In this document: positions 46,901 to 57,557 of the stretch, piece by piece | Layout: each line of letters starts with the position of its first letter | Numbering within the stretch: the stretch's first letter is position 1 | Origin: Chondrilla cf. caribensis | Taxonomy: Eukaryota; Porifera; Demospongiae; Chondrillida; Chondrillidae | DNA length: 64,000 nt | Direction: 5' to 3' | Assembly (NCBI GenBank): GCA_964020155.1 | Contig: OZ026546.1 | Coordinates: 934,914-998,913, forward strand | Notes under the pieces: generated by a model | What the model saw: only the letters and a program-made list of their open reading frames with translations | Told to the model about the DNA's origin: nothing | Databases searched by the model: none | Program-made: the position numbers and the translations under genes

Positions 46901-47816
46901 GTAGGACGGGGTAGAGGGGGACTAGGTAGGATGGGGTGGGGATGGGGACTAGGGACTTGGTCCAGGTAGGATGGGGTAGAGGGGGACTAGGTAGGACGGG
47001 GTAGAGGGGGACTAGGTAGGATGGGGTGGGGATGGGGACTAGGGACTCGGTCCAGGTAGGATGGGGTAGTGATGGGGACTAGGGACTCGGTCCAGGTAGG
47101 ATGGGGTAGGGATGGGGACTAGGGACTCGGTCCAGGTAGGATGGGGTAGGGATGGGGACTATGTAGGTACTGAATCCTGGATGTCATTTTAATGTTACTC
47201 TCATGGACTACCGTATAGCGGGAAATTTTTGCGGGACAAAATTTTCGCGGATGGCTCCAAAAATGAAAATTCGCAGATGCTGGCCAGAGTCATGCGACAG
47301 AACAGCGAGAACGCCTAATTCGCAGATAAAATTTGTCGGATGTTAGGTAAATTGTGAAATCTGCGAAAATTTTGTCCCGTGAATATCTCCCGCTATACGG
47401 TATATGGCTTCCACTAGAGGAGACTGCATATTATTTCGATAATTGTGACATACGTATAGACTACCATATCCATATATAGTCCTAGGGGGGATGATTCCAC
47501 TAAGTATTGTAAATATTGCATGTTATGACATTGTACTAATCAACAGTGATTTTATCGAGTAATGTCTATTTTTTTGGACAATTACGCACATCACTTGCAA
47601 AGAAACAAAATGTTGCAATTATTTTGCCAACAAGTGGCATCGTGCGTGATTGTCTGAAAAATGGACATCAATCTATTAAGGCTTAGCATGTCAACTAAGG
47701 TCGATCATAATACGTACTGCTTTTATCCTTGTAATCAGGATCTTCTGGAGGTGGAATATGGTACCATTATGAAACCGAAGAATGGACTTCACGTCACCTT
47801 CAGCCATAGAGAGTGA
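37905..47816 (+). CDS. Cytochrome P450 gene F, CYP3-clan-like, complete (510 aa)
   Basis: Thirteen exons: 37905-37987, 39138-39237, 39317-39372, 40447-40543, 40745-40876, 40948-41036, 42690-42856, 43163-43290, 43795-44007, 44197-44285, 45502-45639, 46542-46704, 47739-47816. They total 1533 nt with every exon the same length as in gene C. The anchor helix is in exon 1, PGPKP in exon 2, AGYETT at about 317-322, ETLR at 375-378, FIPER at 427-431 and the heme loop FGLGPRNCVG with Cys455. Intron 2 has a GC donor (GAG|GCAAGC), shared with C. Differences from C include PKPNSF in the hinge, TFKKGV and TCIHKNPDF in exon 11 and DLLEVEYGTIM at the C-terminus. It is the tandem duplicate of C, and both look functional. 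Introns hold MITEs and expanded minisatellites. Confidence 0.93.
40140..40353. mobile_element. CCGTATAGCGGGA-type MITE, degenerate, intron 3 of gene F
   Basis: The left end, TACCGTATAGCGGGAAAA, is the same as in the element at 47211-47400. Interior TTCGCGAA and TTCGTGAAAG motifs are shared in style. The right end is eroded (CCATACAGTA). It is absent from intron 3 of gene C. Confidence 0.6.
41919..42521. mobile_element. hAT-type non-autonomous transposon in intron 6 of gene F
   Basis: The termini TAGCGCTGGGCGGTAT and ATACCGCCTAGCACTA are inverted repeats, and GCTATATC is repeated exactly on both sides (41911-41918 and 42522-42529). An 8-bp duplication is characteristic of hAT elements. The 603-bp body has no transposase. 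Gene C has an unoccupied site. Confidence 0.85.
44400..44955. repeat. 109-bp tandem repeat, about five copies, intron 10 of gene F
   Basis: Successive copies of CTTGAGTAGTGTACAGGC recur every 108-109 bases. The duplicate intron in gene C has about two copies. Confidence 0.9.
45368..45415 (+). pseudogene. Relic of exon 11 in intron 10 of gene F
   Basis: CAGAACTGTCAGCTGTGCAA followed by GAAGAATGTGTCATCAAC matches the start of exon 11, about 130 bp before the real exon 11. It is shared with gene C (18935-18988). Confidence 0.65.
46780..47168. repeat. G-rich minisatellite in intron 12 of gene F
   Basis: About 24-bp units of the type GGATGGGGTAGAGGGGGACT, with a longer variant containing GGGACTCGGTCCAGGTA. 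The strand is strongly G-biased. Gene C has one equivalent unit at 20390-20428. Confidence 0.9.
47211..47400. mobile_element. 190-bp TA-flanked MITE in intron 12 of gene F
   Basis: Inverted ends CCGTATAGCGGGAAAT and TCTCCCGCTATACGG are flanked by TA on both sides. Interior AAAATTTTCGC motifs pair across the element. The TA target suggests Tc1/mariner mobilisation (inference). Confidence 0.8.
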
Positions 47817-48237
47817 TGCCATATAAGGAATACCTTAAGTCTGTACTTTATGAGGATAGTTTGTATTGCGCTTTCAGAAATTCTATAGACAAACTACATA
47901 TTAGTATAAAAATAGTTATAAACATACTTTATTAGTTTTCATGCTTTGTTTAGCATATTATGTTCGCTATAATTACTTTTGTTTTAAGTTAGATTGTTGA
48001 CAGTAATCTTGGAAGAAATGTGTACATCACTTTCTACGTATATTATACTGAGTTTGTTATTAATTTTAGTAATGAATGCATCCATGAATAAATTGTCCAA
48101 ACCACACATTGAATTAATGCAATTTTATATAATATTATTATCGAGTTTTATGCAAATAATATTATAATAATATTCTGTATTATTAATAATAGTATAATTG
48201 TTGTAGATTTTAATGTAATTCAGTTCACACAACTAAC

Positions 48238-48274
<37 letters not shown>

Positions 48275-48374
48275 TCTGGTTGACGTCTACACAATGCAAC
48301 ATGCATAAGTACGTTCCCTTTAAAATTAATCCACCATATGAGCTATGCCAGAAGGTGCTATATTGCAATATATA
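47817..48374. other. 3' flank of gene F
   Basis: Similar to the 3' flank of gene C (20695-21170). It includes a (TA)n run at about 48242-48272. No gene was seen. Confidence 0.6.
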
Positions 48375-49305
48375 TATACTGTATATATATTTTTTTTTTA
48401 ATTTATTTATTTTTTATATACATAAATTAAGCATATATACACATATTACAATTGAATAAAATAATATATATATACAATAAATAAGATAAATATAATGAAT
48501 AAGATGATTAATATGTTAAGTACATTAAGAATAAATATAAACAATGTCATGGGACTCTGAAGATTGCTGCATAGAGCCCAGAACAGATAGAGCATTACCT
48601 CTTTGAACAGCAACCGAGATCCTTTGAATAAGATATTGAAAGGATAAGGCCTCTCCGGTATGAGTTCTGAGGCGTTGGGAAATCTCCCAGAGAAAATGGA
48701 GGGTTTTTGACCCAAAAGCGCCAGATGTTTCAATAGAAACAGGAGCAAAAATGTGGGTGGCATCAAGGTGTTGGTACTGGGCTGCCTTGCGAGATTCTGC
48801 TTGGTCTGCCACTGCGCCTGCTCTGTTGAATGCAATGGTGGAATAAGATGGAGCGAATGTGTCAGAGCAAGTAGCATCCCAGATTAAGGGGCGTCCATTT
48901 TTCCAAGGCAGCAGGGTTACCCCATCAGGCCGCTTCCCATCAGATCAACTGAGGCCTTTGGGTTCCGTTTGGCATGGTACTCCTGCAGCAGACAGAGATC
49001 TGCATATGATGTCATTTATGGCATTGTGTCGTGGGTGGCGGCCCTGGCTTCTAAGGCAACTCAGCCCATGCAAGGCCAACTTGTCTACTGGTATTCCACA
49101 CTGACGGCAAAGTAGTGGACAGCACAAAGCCACTCCCAACCGGAGACCAACAGAAATGGTGATAGTTTCGTCATCCATCCTGAGCCCCAATGATGACACG
49201 GGGGGAGCATTGAGCCAAGCATCGGATTCCTTGCTAGCACTACCTAGGAGTCTAGCCCGGGAAATGGGGTCATGGGCTTTTCTTAAAAGGGAGTCAAATC
49301 TCATA
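48375..49305 (-). mobile_element. 5'-truncated non-LTR retrotransposon
   Basis: One - strand reading frame (about 49304 to 48525) encodes a C-terminal retroelement domain. It has a Cys/His cluster (CRQCGIPVDKLALHGLSC), a conserved INDIICRSL segment, and KRPDGVTLLPW...LIWDATC with the look of a PD-(D/E)xK nuclease core. The frame is broken by one in-frame TGA (48945-48947) between GLS and SDGKRPDG. An A-rich tail lies at its left end (48390-48415). Gene C's flank lacks the element, so insertion followed the duplication. A relative lies at 30741-31126. Confidence 0.75.
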
Positions 49306-49452
49306 TATATATATATATTATATATATTATAGCACTAGATTCTCCCAGCTGCATGTGCAGACATTGAAAATATATTATTAATTTTAGATTTTTCCAAGTT
49401 AAAACTATAGGGTTACAGGTCACATATCCATGGAGATGGTGAGTGCTTCAAT

Positions 49453-49625
49453 TTAGTCCACGACCCCAGCCAGGTGTAGAACAAATGTTATCTGCTTGAA
49501 ATACCACATATGCCATATCCCACACTAAAGAGGGCTTATAATTTATACTATATATTCCGGATGCAGTTATACTGAATACTCGCGTGCATTACGTATATTA
49601 ACTCGTATGTTTCGAGTTTCGAAAA
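49453..49625 (+). promoter_or_regulatory. Upstream region of gene G
   Basis: From TTTAGTCCACGACCCCAGC to the ATG it is strongly similar to 21600-21794 before the lone exon 1, and distinct from the B/C/F block. Its promoter role is inferred from position. Confidence 0.45.
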
Positions 49626-50952
49626 ATGGATTCTCTGTCGGTTCTTTTCAGTACTTACGGTCTGATCACACTGTTAGTACTGCTGTGTTCTCTGTACGTA
49701 TACTACAGGTGAGTGAGTATACAAGTGCCCTTGGTCAGGTGAAGGACTGCACGCTGTTTTGATACCGACAACTCATTCTGAGAGGGATTACTCCTCCAGC
49801 TCATAGGCGCGACTGAGTGCTTATTTAGTGTCTATGGCCACATTCACCCTCGAACTCAAGCACCAATATGTCTATTTGATACATTTACGTGTACAAGCGT
49901 CTAGTTATGCCATAATACACTTCTCGGGATACGGCGACAACACTGGGATAGGCATGCGTGCCTATATATTCGACTTATTAAAAAACTCAACAGAACGCGG
50001 ACTAACTCTACGGGTTTAGACGTTTCCAACAGTTAACCATGTCAGGTTTTCGTCATCGTTATCCCAACACCCGTATACGTACGTATTTTTGTCGTCGTAT
50101 CCAACCACAGTAACAACCACTGTATTTTCTTCGTCTGTTCATTTTTTTTATCAAGGGAGCACGCTTGTAGGATCACCTTCGTGCAAACATATATGTGTAC
50201 TTCAGCATATGTACATATATAAACACTTCTTTAACACCAAACTCTATGGACAGCTTCAAAATTTCATCTTGACAGGTTTTTGTTTTAACAGTACTAGCTA
50301 CAGTACACCGTACATTAGCAGTGAATGTAGGGACTTGACAAGAGTTTCATGATAGGAGATATGTGTGTTAAGCATTTTCATGTTAATGAGGTTCGCTGTA
50401 TCTGGTATGTGAATGAAGTTAGTTAATTCAATTACAAAACAGTACATATTTCAGTAAAATCTACTATCATCCACCTATTCCACTATTACACATGTGTGAA
50501 TGTAATAATATTTAGAGTTACTGATTGACATTGTTGCTATGCTGTATTGTGTTAAAGTTACACATATGTATCACGTATCACGTATCACGTACAAGCCACA
50601 CACTTATCACATACAATCCCTCCATGTGTCCATCAGTAATGTCTGATTTCTGTAGATTTGGATATGCTCCTTATCATTACTTCACCAGCCATGGCATCCC
50701 AGGACCAAAACCAAAACCGTTCATTGGAAGTTTGGATTTGATATGGAAATTTGGGGTTGGTGGATATTTCCTTTGACAATTGTACCCTTACGAATACCCT
50801 TGACATTTCCTGACTGCATCTTTCTTCCGGAGTAGGGGAACACTGTTGTCTTGAACTCACATCTGTTGAAAACCTACGGACCTATCAGTGGGTGAGAATC
50901 TATGTCATGATTGTACACATCTATCCATTTTTATTTAGGATACACAGTAGAT

Positions 50953-51010
<58 letters not shown>

Positions 51011-51064
51011 GCACACACACACACACACACACACACATGCACACACACACACACACACATGCAT

Positions 51065-51145
<81 letters not shown>

Positions 51146-53325
51146 GAAGGACTCATTATACTGTTTCACACTCATTGTGTAGAATATACTTTACTACAAA
51201 ACCTTTTCTGCTTATTGCCGACCTCCACATGATCAAAGACATCACAGTCAAGGAGTTTGATAAATTTGTTGACCGTACGGTAAGAATCGAAATGTGCAAC
51301 AATTCTATACAGTATTACTGTTCATTCATCATCTTTGTTGTTATTGTCTTGTACATATCTTAAGGACAGTGCTGCTGGGTTCAAAGTGGCGGTGGATGGG
51401 AAAGAATATGTCGGCGTGTTTGTACTCTCGGGAGAAGAATGGAGGAAGCGAAGACATTCCATTTCTCCTGCTTTCAGCTCGTACAAAATGAAACTGGTGA
51501 GTGCCTCAACTGAGTGAATATCAATCAATAGTCAATATCCTCTATTGCTGATTGATATTGGTTTGTGTTTTGCTATTTGTAGGAAGAATATAATTAGGAG
51601 TGTGTGTACATATCAGTTTGTTCTGTATTTCACAAAATCTTCTCCAGATGGAGCCTCTGATCAAGGAGAGTACAGTACGTCTGGCAGAGAAGATATCTGT
51701 ACTGGCAGAGAAAGGAGAAACTGTGGAAGTACTTGGGTGAGTTGTGTATGTTTCATATATGTGTGCATGTCTATGTGTGTGTGTGTGTTGATGTGCACGT
51801 CCATATTTATATTGCAATTGTCTGTACGTACGTGCATGCTGGTGTGTTCGAGTGTGCATGTGTGGTGTTTGTGTGTGTCCTCAGTGCTACGTAGGTTATT
51901 GCTCTAAGACTTTTCTTTTGAAATGTAATAATGTCTCTCTCATTAAAATTGACAGTCTCTACAGCAAGATGACAATGGAGGTGATACTGTCCACTGCCTT
52001 TGGAAGGTCTGTTGACGTACAAGGAGGGAAGGGAGGGGAAGTATATGAAGCTGCTTGTGATGTTTTTGCTGCCTTCAATGGGAAGCAATCTGTGTTGATC
52101 AGGATCATTCAATTTCTTACAAGTGAGAAATAACCAACATTGGGGGAAAGAATATGCTTTTGGCCACTATGCAGTTGATTCTGTGGCATCTCTTGTTTCT
52201 AGTATCTTGTCCAAGTATAGTTCCACTTCTGTCACCGCTTATGAAATACACTGGGTTTTTGACCAGTCTCCCTCGCCTCAGCGAAGCTGCCTTGCAGATC
52301 ATTGAGATGAGGAAGAAAGAGGAAGGAAGCGCATCAGTGAGGAAAAGACTTGAACCTAGTTTTGAAATTGCATGATTGAAGTTATTGGTCTATCCAGAGG
52401 ACAGATCTTCTCCAAATCATGTTGAACACTGGTAGCAAGGGAGGTGAAGATGGACTCAGTACAGGGGATATTGTAGCTGAAGCGGTTGGATTCATGTTGG
52501 CTGGCTACGAGACAACAAGTGTTGCTCTTTCTTTCGTCACTTACCTGCTGGCTGTTAACCCAGATGTGCAGGAGAAGCTGGTTGAGGAGATTCATGAGTA
52601 CTACAATGAAAATCCAGTACGTCAGAAACTTGCTTAGTACTAAATGCTCTGGTTAGTATGTACGTACATTTGGTTGGTACACACTCCTGGTTAGTCCACA
52701 CTCCTGGTTAGTACACACTCCTGGTTGGTGCACACTCCTAGTTAGTACACACTCCTGGTTAGTACACACTCCTGGTTAGTGCACACTCCTAGTAAGTACA
52801 CACTCTTGGTTAGTACACACTCCTGGTTAGTACACATTCCTTATTAGTACACACTCCTAGTTAGTGCACACTCCTAGACAGTACACACTCCTAGTTAGTG
52901 AGTACACCTCTCTCTTTCCCTATTTCATGTGCACCATGTCAACCAGTACTGAAAGCAAGTACAGTACATACCTCTCCAAACAATTCTAGGTTAGACGTGC
53001 CCTTTGAGCAAATTGCCCTGTAATGTGTGTCCACATTTGTGTGCGTATTTTTTTAGGTTCAACTCATATATGATTTGGTGACCATCCTCTTTCCATTCCC
53101 ATGTGTTGTGATGTGTTTTTAGTCTCACAATTGCCAATTGTTTTCCAAATTTCCAGGACAAATCACTGTACGATGCCACCCACGAGATAGACTATCTGGA
53201 CATGGTAGTGAGTGAGACGTTCAGGATTTATCCTCCCGCACCTGCGTGAGTCCATTTGTCACTGTATGAAAGTTGAAACTAGCAAGTGGCAACTGTTGTC
53301 CTCATAATGCCATGTACCTGGATTG

Positions 53326-53372
<47 letters not shown>

Positions 53373-53786
53373 TGTGAGTGTATGCATGTGTGCGTGTCAC
53401 ATACCAGTCAATGAGTAGTCAGTTTACAGTGGTACAAGGTATGACTGTCCTTGTATACACTGCCATGTACGTAGGCAGTGTATATACAAGGACAGGACCT
53501 GAGCCAGTGTGTCTCTTTGCGGAGTGTGCATATCGTAACAGGTAAGAGAGTGACTGTTATGTTTCTTCAGTCTGCTAGACGATGGTATTGCCACCTGTTC
53601 CCATACATTGTGTTGACCCCTCCCTCCAGAACTATTCGTCTGTGCAATGAAGACTGTGTTGTCAATGGTGTGACCATCAAGAATGGTGTGCAAGTTATTA
53701 TCCCAATAAACGACATTCATAAGAATCCAGAGATCTGGCCAGAACCTGAGAAATTTATCCCTCAACGGTAACTCCAAGCTTGTTGG

Positions 53787-53864
<78 letters not shown>

Positions 53865-54467
53865 CTGTTTGTTTGTATTTATGTGTGTGCATGTTTGTAC
53901 ATGTGTGTGTGCTCTCATACAAACATTCTCGTTTTCCCTTGGTGCATGGTCTGCAAACTGTGTACTTTCACAATAGTTCTTTATTATGTATTTGATTTGC
54001 ATAAGCTCAGCTGATTGGCAAGCAGTAGCTAGTCCTGCCCATTATCAGCCAGGAATGAGTGAACATAGCAGTTAGAAAGTTTATCAGTCTAACTCCTGTC
54101 ACTCTACCACTCCACTATAGACCTATTCTTATCTGGTATCACTTCTCAACAGGTTCACAGCAGAGGAGAAGGCTAAGCGTCATCCTTGTGCTTACCTTCC
54201 ATTTGGTCTTGGACCTAGAAACTGTGTTGGAATGAGGTTTGCACTGATGGAAGCTAAAATGGCTCTCATTGAGATTGTCAGGAACTTCAAGATTGAGTTG
54301 GCTCCAGAGACAAAGGTGCTTATTATGTGTGTCTGTACATATGGATTGAGTGTACATGTCAGTACAGATATTGATGTATCTTGTATGCTTGTTGAACATG
54401 AATTGTCATAATATCAATACAAACAAACACATACAAACACAAACACACACACACACACATACACACA

Positions 54468-54528
<61 letters not shown>

Positions 54529-55079
54529 GCACACACGCACACACGGGCCAACAAGCATGGAGTTACCATTGAGGGATAAATTATAGTGAATAATTATCTC
54601 CAGAGACTAAGGTATAACCATGTGAACATCAAGTGTAGATTGATAAATGTTGGTAATAGACTTCCCATGTACAGTGAGACCTCTCTATTAAGGACACTTT
54701 AGGACTTATTTTCAGTCCTCATTACAGAGGTTACTCAGTTTGGAGTAATAAATAAGTTATTAGTTACTGTATTAATTTAATACACTACAATACTACACTG
54801 AGACATAAAATGGTGTCCTTATTATAGAGGTTTCTGCAATTCAGAGGTTTGTAATAGAGAAGTTCCACTGTACTTGAATTCATTACATAATGAATACACA
54901 CTTAATCGAGCTACAAAGTCGCATATTAAGTACTACAAACTTCCTTTTTTTGTGTTTTTATCTGTTGGTGAGTGCCAATCATTGTGTATTTTTTGAATCA
55001 GGTGCCACTTGAGATTGAGCTTGGAGGTACCCTCAGACCAAAGAATGGACTCAGGGTGGTGTTCCACCCTAGAGATTAA
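49626..55079 (+). CDS. Cytochrome P450 gene G, CYP3-clan-like, complete (514 aa)
   Basis: Thirteen exons: 49626-49708, 50656-50755, 50836-50891, 51183-51279, 51365-51496, 51648-51736, 51956-52122, 52203-52336, 52398-52616, 53157-53245, 53630-53767, 54153-54315, 55002-55079. They total 1545 nt; exons 8 and 9 are each two codons longer than in C and F. Motifs: signal anchor MDSLSVLF..., PGPKPKP hinge, AGYETT, SETFRIYPPAP (K-helix ExxR as ETFR), FIPQR in place of FIPER, and the heme loop FGLGPRNCVG with Cys459. It is the most diverged member (IYFTTKPFLLIADLHMI in exon 4), yet exons 6 and 12 are almost identical to those of its neighbours, pointing to gene conversion. Intron 2 has a weak GTTGGT donor where C and F have GC. 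Introns contain long CA/GT repeats. Confidence 0.93.
50955..51142. repeat. (AC)n microsatellite in intron 3 of gene G
   Basis: About 190 bp of nearly pure AC with a few AT and GC interruptions. It ends 40 bases before exon 4. Confidence 0.98.
52665..52910. repeat. 16-17-bp tandem repeat in intron 9 of gene G
   Basis: About fifteen units of the type TTAGTACACACTCCTGG. A related complement (ACCAGGAGTATGTACTAACC) is present in intron 11 of genes C and F, so the motif predates the local expansion. Confidence 0.9.
53326..53370. repeat. (GT)n microsatellite, intron 10 of gene G
   Basis: About 22 GT units. Confidence 0.95.
53790..53859. repeat. (GT)n microsatellite, intron 11 of gene G
   Basis: About 34 GT units. 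Confidence 0.95.
54440..54545. repeat. (CA)n microsatellite, intron 12 of gene G
   Basis: CA units with CATA and CGCA interruptions, beginning just after the stretch shared with other family members. Confidence 0.95.
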
Positions 55080-55934
55080 AAGTGACTTAAGGATATTCAT
55101 TGCTTTTGTATTTGCCAACTCACATATTTTTGCTTCATATCATGTCTGTACAAACTGCCTCATTGCTTCCTCTCACCATACAGTAGCTATTGATGATTGT
55201 CTGTTGCTTATTAATTGTCAAAAGTAGTGTTAGTGCACATGTATATTATGCTGTTTTGGCTTCAATCCTTATATGATAATGACAGCATGCAATCTCCACG
55301 TTACCTACCACATGCAATGCTCACTGTCGCAATGATCAGCTAATGATAAAACATGCTTAGATCTTCTACAGTCTCCATAAACACCTCTATAATGTGCAGC
55401 ATGAACTAGCTACTAAACAGGTTTAAAATGATGCATATATATTACGGATATGTTGTGTATTGCGGATATATACTGTAATATAGTACAATGTTGATGATAA
55501 GCTAATGATAAAGCATGCATATATATTATATACGTATATATATATATAATATTATATATATATATATATATATATTATAATAATAATAATTCCAAATGTT
55601 ACCTTAATTCAACCCTGAGTGGGTAACCTTATAGTTTTAAGACATTTTTGGGAAAAAATGGCAGCCAACAGCAGTGACAGGCTTGTATAGCCATGTAGAC
55701 TAGTCTCAAGCATTTCATGTGAAAGAGTCAGTGGAGCATACTGGATATCTACATTCCTTCTAGTCATCTGTTTGGCCGATTATTATTCAATGTTGTTACA
55801 ACACTCCCAGTTCCATTTGGAGACAGGGCAAGTGGAAATTGCCCTAGTTTTGAGGAATTTGACCTCCTCTCCCCTCAAATTTGATTTCGTCTCCCCTCAA
55901 ATATGACCTCCTCTCCCCTCAAATCACATCTCTA
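55080..55934. other. 3' flank of gene G, gene-free
   Basis: No coding motif. It contains a TA-rich run at about 55529-55590 and a short tandem repeat of CTCCCCTCAAAT-type units at about 55860-55925. Confidence 0.6.
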
Positions 55935-56935
55935 TATCATCTTGGAGACGCTGATGAGCAACTTTGGTGGCTAACTGGGTGGGTGTCTTTGTAAAAGCAA
56001 CACAGCATCAAAGGACACAAGGAGTTTATCGTCTTCTACTGTCTGTGAGGTGATGAATTTGGTAAAATCAAAGGAATTACGGACAAGGTGTTCTGTTTTG
56101 TCAACTAATTTAGGGGACAGGATGTCAACTAGGTGTTCGGAGAGGGCATATGTTGGAGATGTTACGTAGGAGACTATAGGCCTAAGAGGGATCGACTTCT
56201 GGTTTCTCGGATGGGTATAAAAGGGTATGAGACCAGCTGAGCTACATAGTTTGTTTTACTGGGAGTTGGAGAGGTGGCCTGATCTGTGTAAGATCTAGGA
56301 GGGAGTTTATTTTTCTCTGGAGCGAGGATGTAGTCATTAGGGAGTGGCTTATAGGTGTACGTGGTGGTATCTGACAACATGCTTATTACTTATTGTCGTA
56401 AGATTCCCTATCCATAACTACAGTGCCATGGCCTTTATCAGCAGGGAGTATCATGAGGCTGGTATCTTTTCGTAGCTGGCTAAGGCTTTGGTTTCTTCAG
56501 GGTTGAGGTTAGTGGTTGTTCTCTTAGCTTTATTGAGGGCACCTACATCCCATTGTGTTTTTCGGGAGGTTGGTTTGTCTTAGGGCATCTTCTACAGAGG
56601 TTACAATCTTTGAAGTGTGGATCTTCTTGGGGGCTACAGCAAAATTTAGCCCTTTCGCAAGGACTGATTGGGTAAGGGATTTCGAAGATAGGTTTGCAGC
56701 CCAATTTCTGGGGACAGATTTACTGCTACTATTACGATTACATTCTAGGAGGCTATTAAACTTGCAGATTTGGGTGGCTTTGGATTTCTGGTTCTGATTT
56801 ATGCTTTGTAAGGGACATGCGATGTTCTTCAAATTCATGGAAGTGCCCTGGTTGGAGTGTAAACTCCATTTGTCTACACTGGAAATAGAGGTCAGTTTCT
56901 AGGTTACAGGTTTCTTTGTAACACCCTTGGATACA
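55935..56935 (-). mobile_element. Decayed Penelope-like retroelement fragment
   Basis: Pieces of one polyprotein appear in shifting - strand frames. In N-to-C order they are LTQSVLAKGLNFAVAPKKI and SVEDALR (56530-56838), KRTTTNLNPEETKALA, then SLMILPADKGHGTVVMD after a frameshift (about 56400-56440). TTTYTYKPLPNDY (56174-56380) follows, then a degenerate DDKLLVSFDAV (about 56000). The KGLNF and LPADKG motifs are characteristic of Penelope-like reverse transcriptases. At least two frame breaks are present. Confidence 0.7.
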
Positions 56936-57340
56936 GGCTCCTAAAAAGTGGTGTGATGCATTGTTGGTGATACAATAACCTTCAGCTATTATAGTGTGAT
57001 TATGTCATGTGCAACTGTATGCACGCAACTGATCATGAACCAGTGTAAACGGGGTATAAGTGTTGCTAACAACCAGTCACTGAACAAAAGGATATAATAG
57101 AATAGCTAGAGACAGTGGATCTAGCACTGAATCCGAGTGGATTAATGTGGCTGGTACTGACATGAGATGAAAAAAAACAGGTAAATTATGCAAAATTCAA
57201 GTATGTGTCAATTTCACTATGTTGCATGTAATTGTCAATGAGTATCTATCCTTTCTGTATCCTCTCTTTTTTTGAGTTCCTGTAAAAATCCCTTGTCGAG
57301 GTCATGTTATTATGACGTCTAGCTAGCTAGCTAAACTACT

Positions 57341-57557
57341 TAGTGTGGTGTCAATTCACAATGACGTCATCTCATGTGATCACATGACTTTTGGTCGCAC
57401 AGATCGCATGATAATGGATGTGATCCCTTGTGACGTCACAAATGTATGTGGATATACGAGTGCTTCCAATCCATTCCCTCTAGTTTATAATAATATGGTT
57501 TTACAGTATTATTACACAGTCTACGCTTACTATCGATCATGAAGCTATTCCGTGTAG
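57341..57557 (+). repeat. Duplicate of the sulfotransferase-like gene's promoter and first codons
   Basis: It matches 59287-59500 with moderate divergence, including TAGTGTGGTGTCAATTCACA, two TGACGTCA palindromes (57362-57369 and 57431-57438) and the ATG (57539). The copy reads MKLFRV like the gene's MRLFRV, then departs and stops after 15 codons. It is an orphan promoter copy. Confidence 0.85.

Noticed and set aside
50892..51363. Open frames made of Thr-His or Cys-Val repeats on both strands
   Set aside because: They are translations of the AC/GT microsatellite.
52665..52910. CRISPR-like array of short repeats
   Set aside because: The units are contiguous with no unique spacers and lie in an intron of a eukaryotic gene.
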